From the NCBI GenBank assembly GCA_001302245.1, contig LGYU01000009.1:372001-436000 (forward strand): a stretch of 64,000 nucleotides of DNA, given 5' to 3'. The translations under genes were made by a program, and so were the position numbers. How positions within the stretch are numbered: position 1 is the first letter of the stretch; every line of letters begins with the position of its first letter. Positions 63,669 to 64,000 of this stretch are shown here, in pieces. The notes below the pieces were generated by a model. That model did no database searches and was not told where the DNA came from. It was given only the letters and a program-made list of their open reading frames with translations. The stretch comes from Chitinophagaceae bacterium PMP191F. Its GTDB lineage: Bacteria > Bacteroidota > Bacteroidia > Chitinophagales > Chitinophagaceae.

Positions 63669-64000
63669 ATGACTACACCTGCCCAACGGATCTATTTTGA
63701 TAATGCAGCTACTACCGCCCTGGATGCCAGTGTTTTGGAAGCGATGATGCCCTATCTCACGAACAAGTTCGGAAATCCTTCTTCTATTTACTCGTATGGA
63801 AGGGAAAGCAGGCTGGCCATTGAAAATGCACGTAAATCGGTTGCAAAAATTCTCAATGCACATCCGGCCGAGATCTTTTTTACATCTGGCGGTACAGAAA
63901 GTTCCAATACAGCCATCAATGCAGCAGTGCGTGATCTGGGATGCAAACACATCATTACATCATCTATTGAACACCACGCTACTTTACATACAGTAGAAAA
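63669..64000 (+). CDS. Cysteine desulfurase (NifS/IscS type), N-terminal part
   Basis: 110 codons, cut by the window edge. [19 protein letters not shown] is the class V aminotransferase start, [33 protein letters not shown] and [15 protein letters not shown] include the PLP-stacking His region. It should release sulfur from cysteine for Fe-S clusters or tRNA thiolation. The PLP lysine and catalytic Cys lie beyond the window. Confidence 0.92.
   Translation, partial: MTTPAQRIYFDNAATTALDASVLEAMMPYLTNKFGNPSSIYSYGRESRLAIENARKSVAKILNAHPAEIFFTSGGTESSNTAINAAVRDLGCKHIITSSIEHHATLHTVE

Noticed and set aside
1-64000. tRNA, rRNA, insertion sequences, prophage and defence systems
   Set aside because: I looked for cloverleaf stems, transposase and integrase motifs, phage structural genes and known defence domains and saw none.

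Overview
The window comes from a member of the Bacteroidota, most likely the Chitinophagaceae or a close relative. The evidence is: promoter elements of the TAnnTTTG type (exact TACCTTTG octamers before rpsL, fusA, rpsJ, rluD and an E2 gene), almost no Shine-Dalgarno sequences, a subtilase with a type IX secretion C-terminal sorting domain, an M57-type lipoprotein protease, a PorT-like outer-membrane barrel, and an ECF sigma factor coupled to a membrane protein with an anti-sigma-like N-terminus. No rRNA, tRNA, CRISPR array, insertion sequence or prophage was seen.

Layout. Positions 1-3111 hold the start of an FAD-dependent oxidoreductase (minus strand, cut by the window edge), two uncharacterised genes and ilvE. 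Positions 3359-29518 hold the translation superoperon, but in pieces: rpsL-rpsG; an insertion with a hypothetical gene, an S8 peptidase and an M57 peptidase; fusA; a second insertion with a membrane glycosyltransferase pair, a WXXGXW protein and a DPP-IV-like S9 peptidase; then rpsJ, a long structured leader, and rplC-D-W-B, rpsS, rplV, rpsC, rplP, rpmC, rpsQ, rplN-X-E, rpsN, rpsH, rplF-R, rpsE, rpmD, rplO, secY and map. The usual following genes (infA, rpmJ, rpsM, rpsK, rpsD, rpoA, rplQ) are not in the window. Each separated piece (rpsL, fusA, rpsJ) has its own TACCTTTG promoter.

Positions 29643-44522 are housekeeping genes: HI0933-family flavoprotein, DinB-like protein, rpsA, HAD phosphatase, ruvX, def, rluD and lipB (divergent, both apparently almost leaderless), a D-cysteine desulfhydrase/ACC deaminase homologue, a nucleotidyltransferase, and an ECF sigma factor translationally coupled to a protein that joins an anti-sigma-like cytoplasmic part, one membrane helix and a trypsin-like protease domain. 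Two tiny lipoproteins follow. Positions 44779-64000 hold an Mpl-like ligase, a DEDDh exonuclease, a polyprenol-phosphate mannosyltransferase-like protein, an EamA transporter, an outer-membrane barrel, a 1027-residue S9 peptidase, a hypothetical protein, an E2 acyltransferase, cinA, a CNNM/CorC-type protein, a PAP2 phosphatase, an LTA-synthase-like sulfatase, a methyltransferase, a glmM-type phosphohexomutase and the start of a cysteine desulfurase.

The most unusual structure is between the genes. Spacers in the ribosomal operon, where most bacteria have only a few bases, are expanded to 60-140 bp and are made of short repeated words. The main family has a left arm close to AATTTGAAAATGTG after one stop codon and a complementary right arm close to CACATTTTCAAATT just before the next start codon. 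Other spacers use different words (GAGCTACGAGC, AACGCTGAACGC, AAGGTGCAAGG, AACCAGGAACC) in the same paired, inverted layout. I know of no described function for them.
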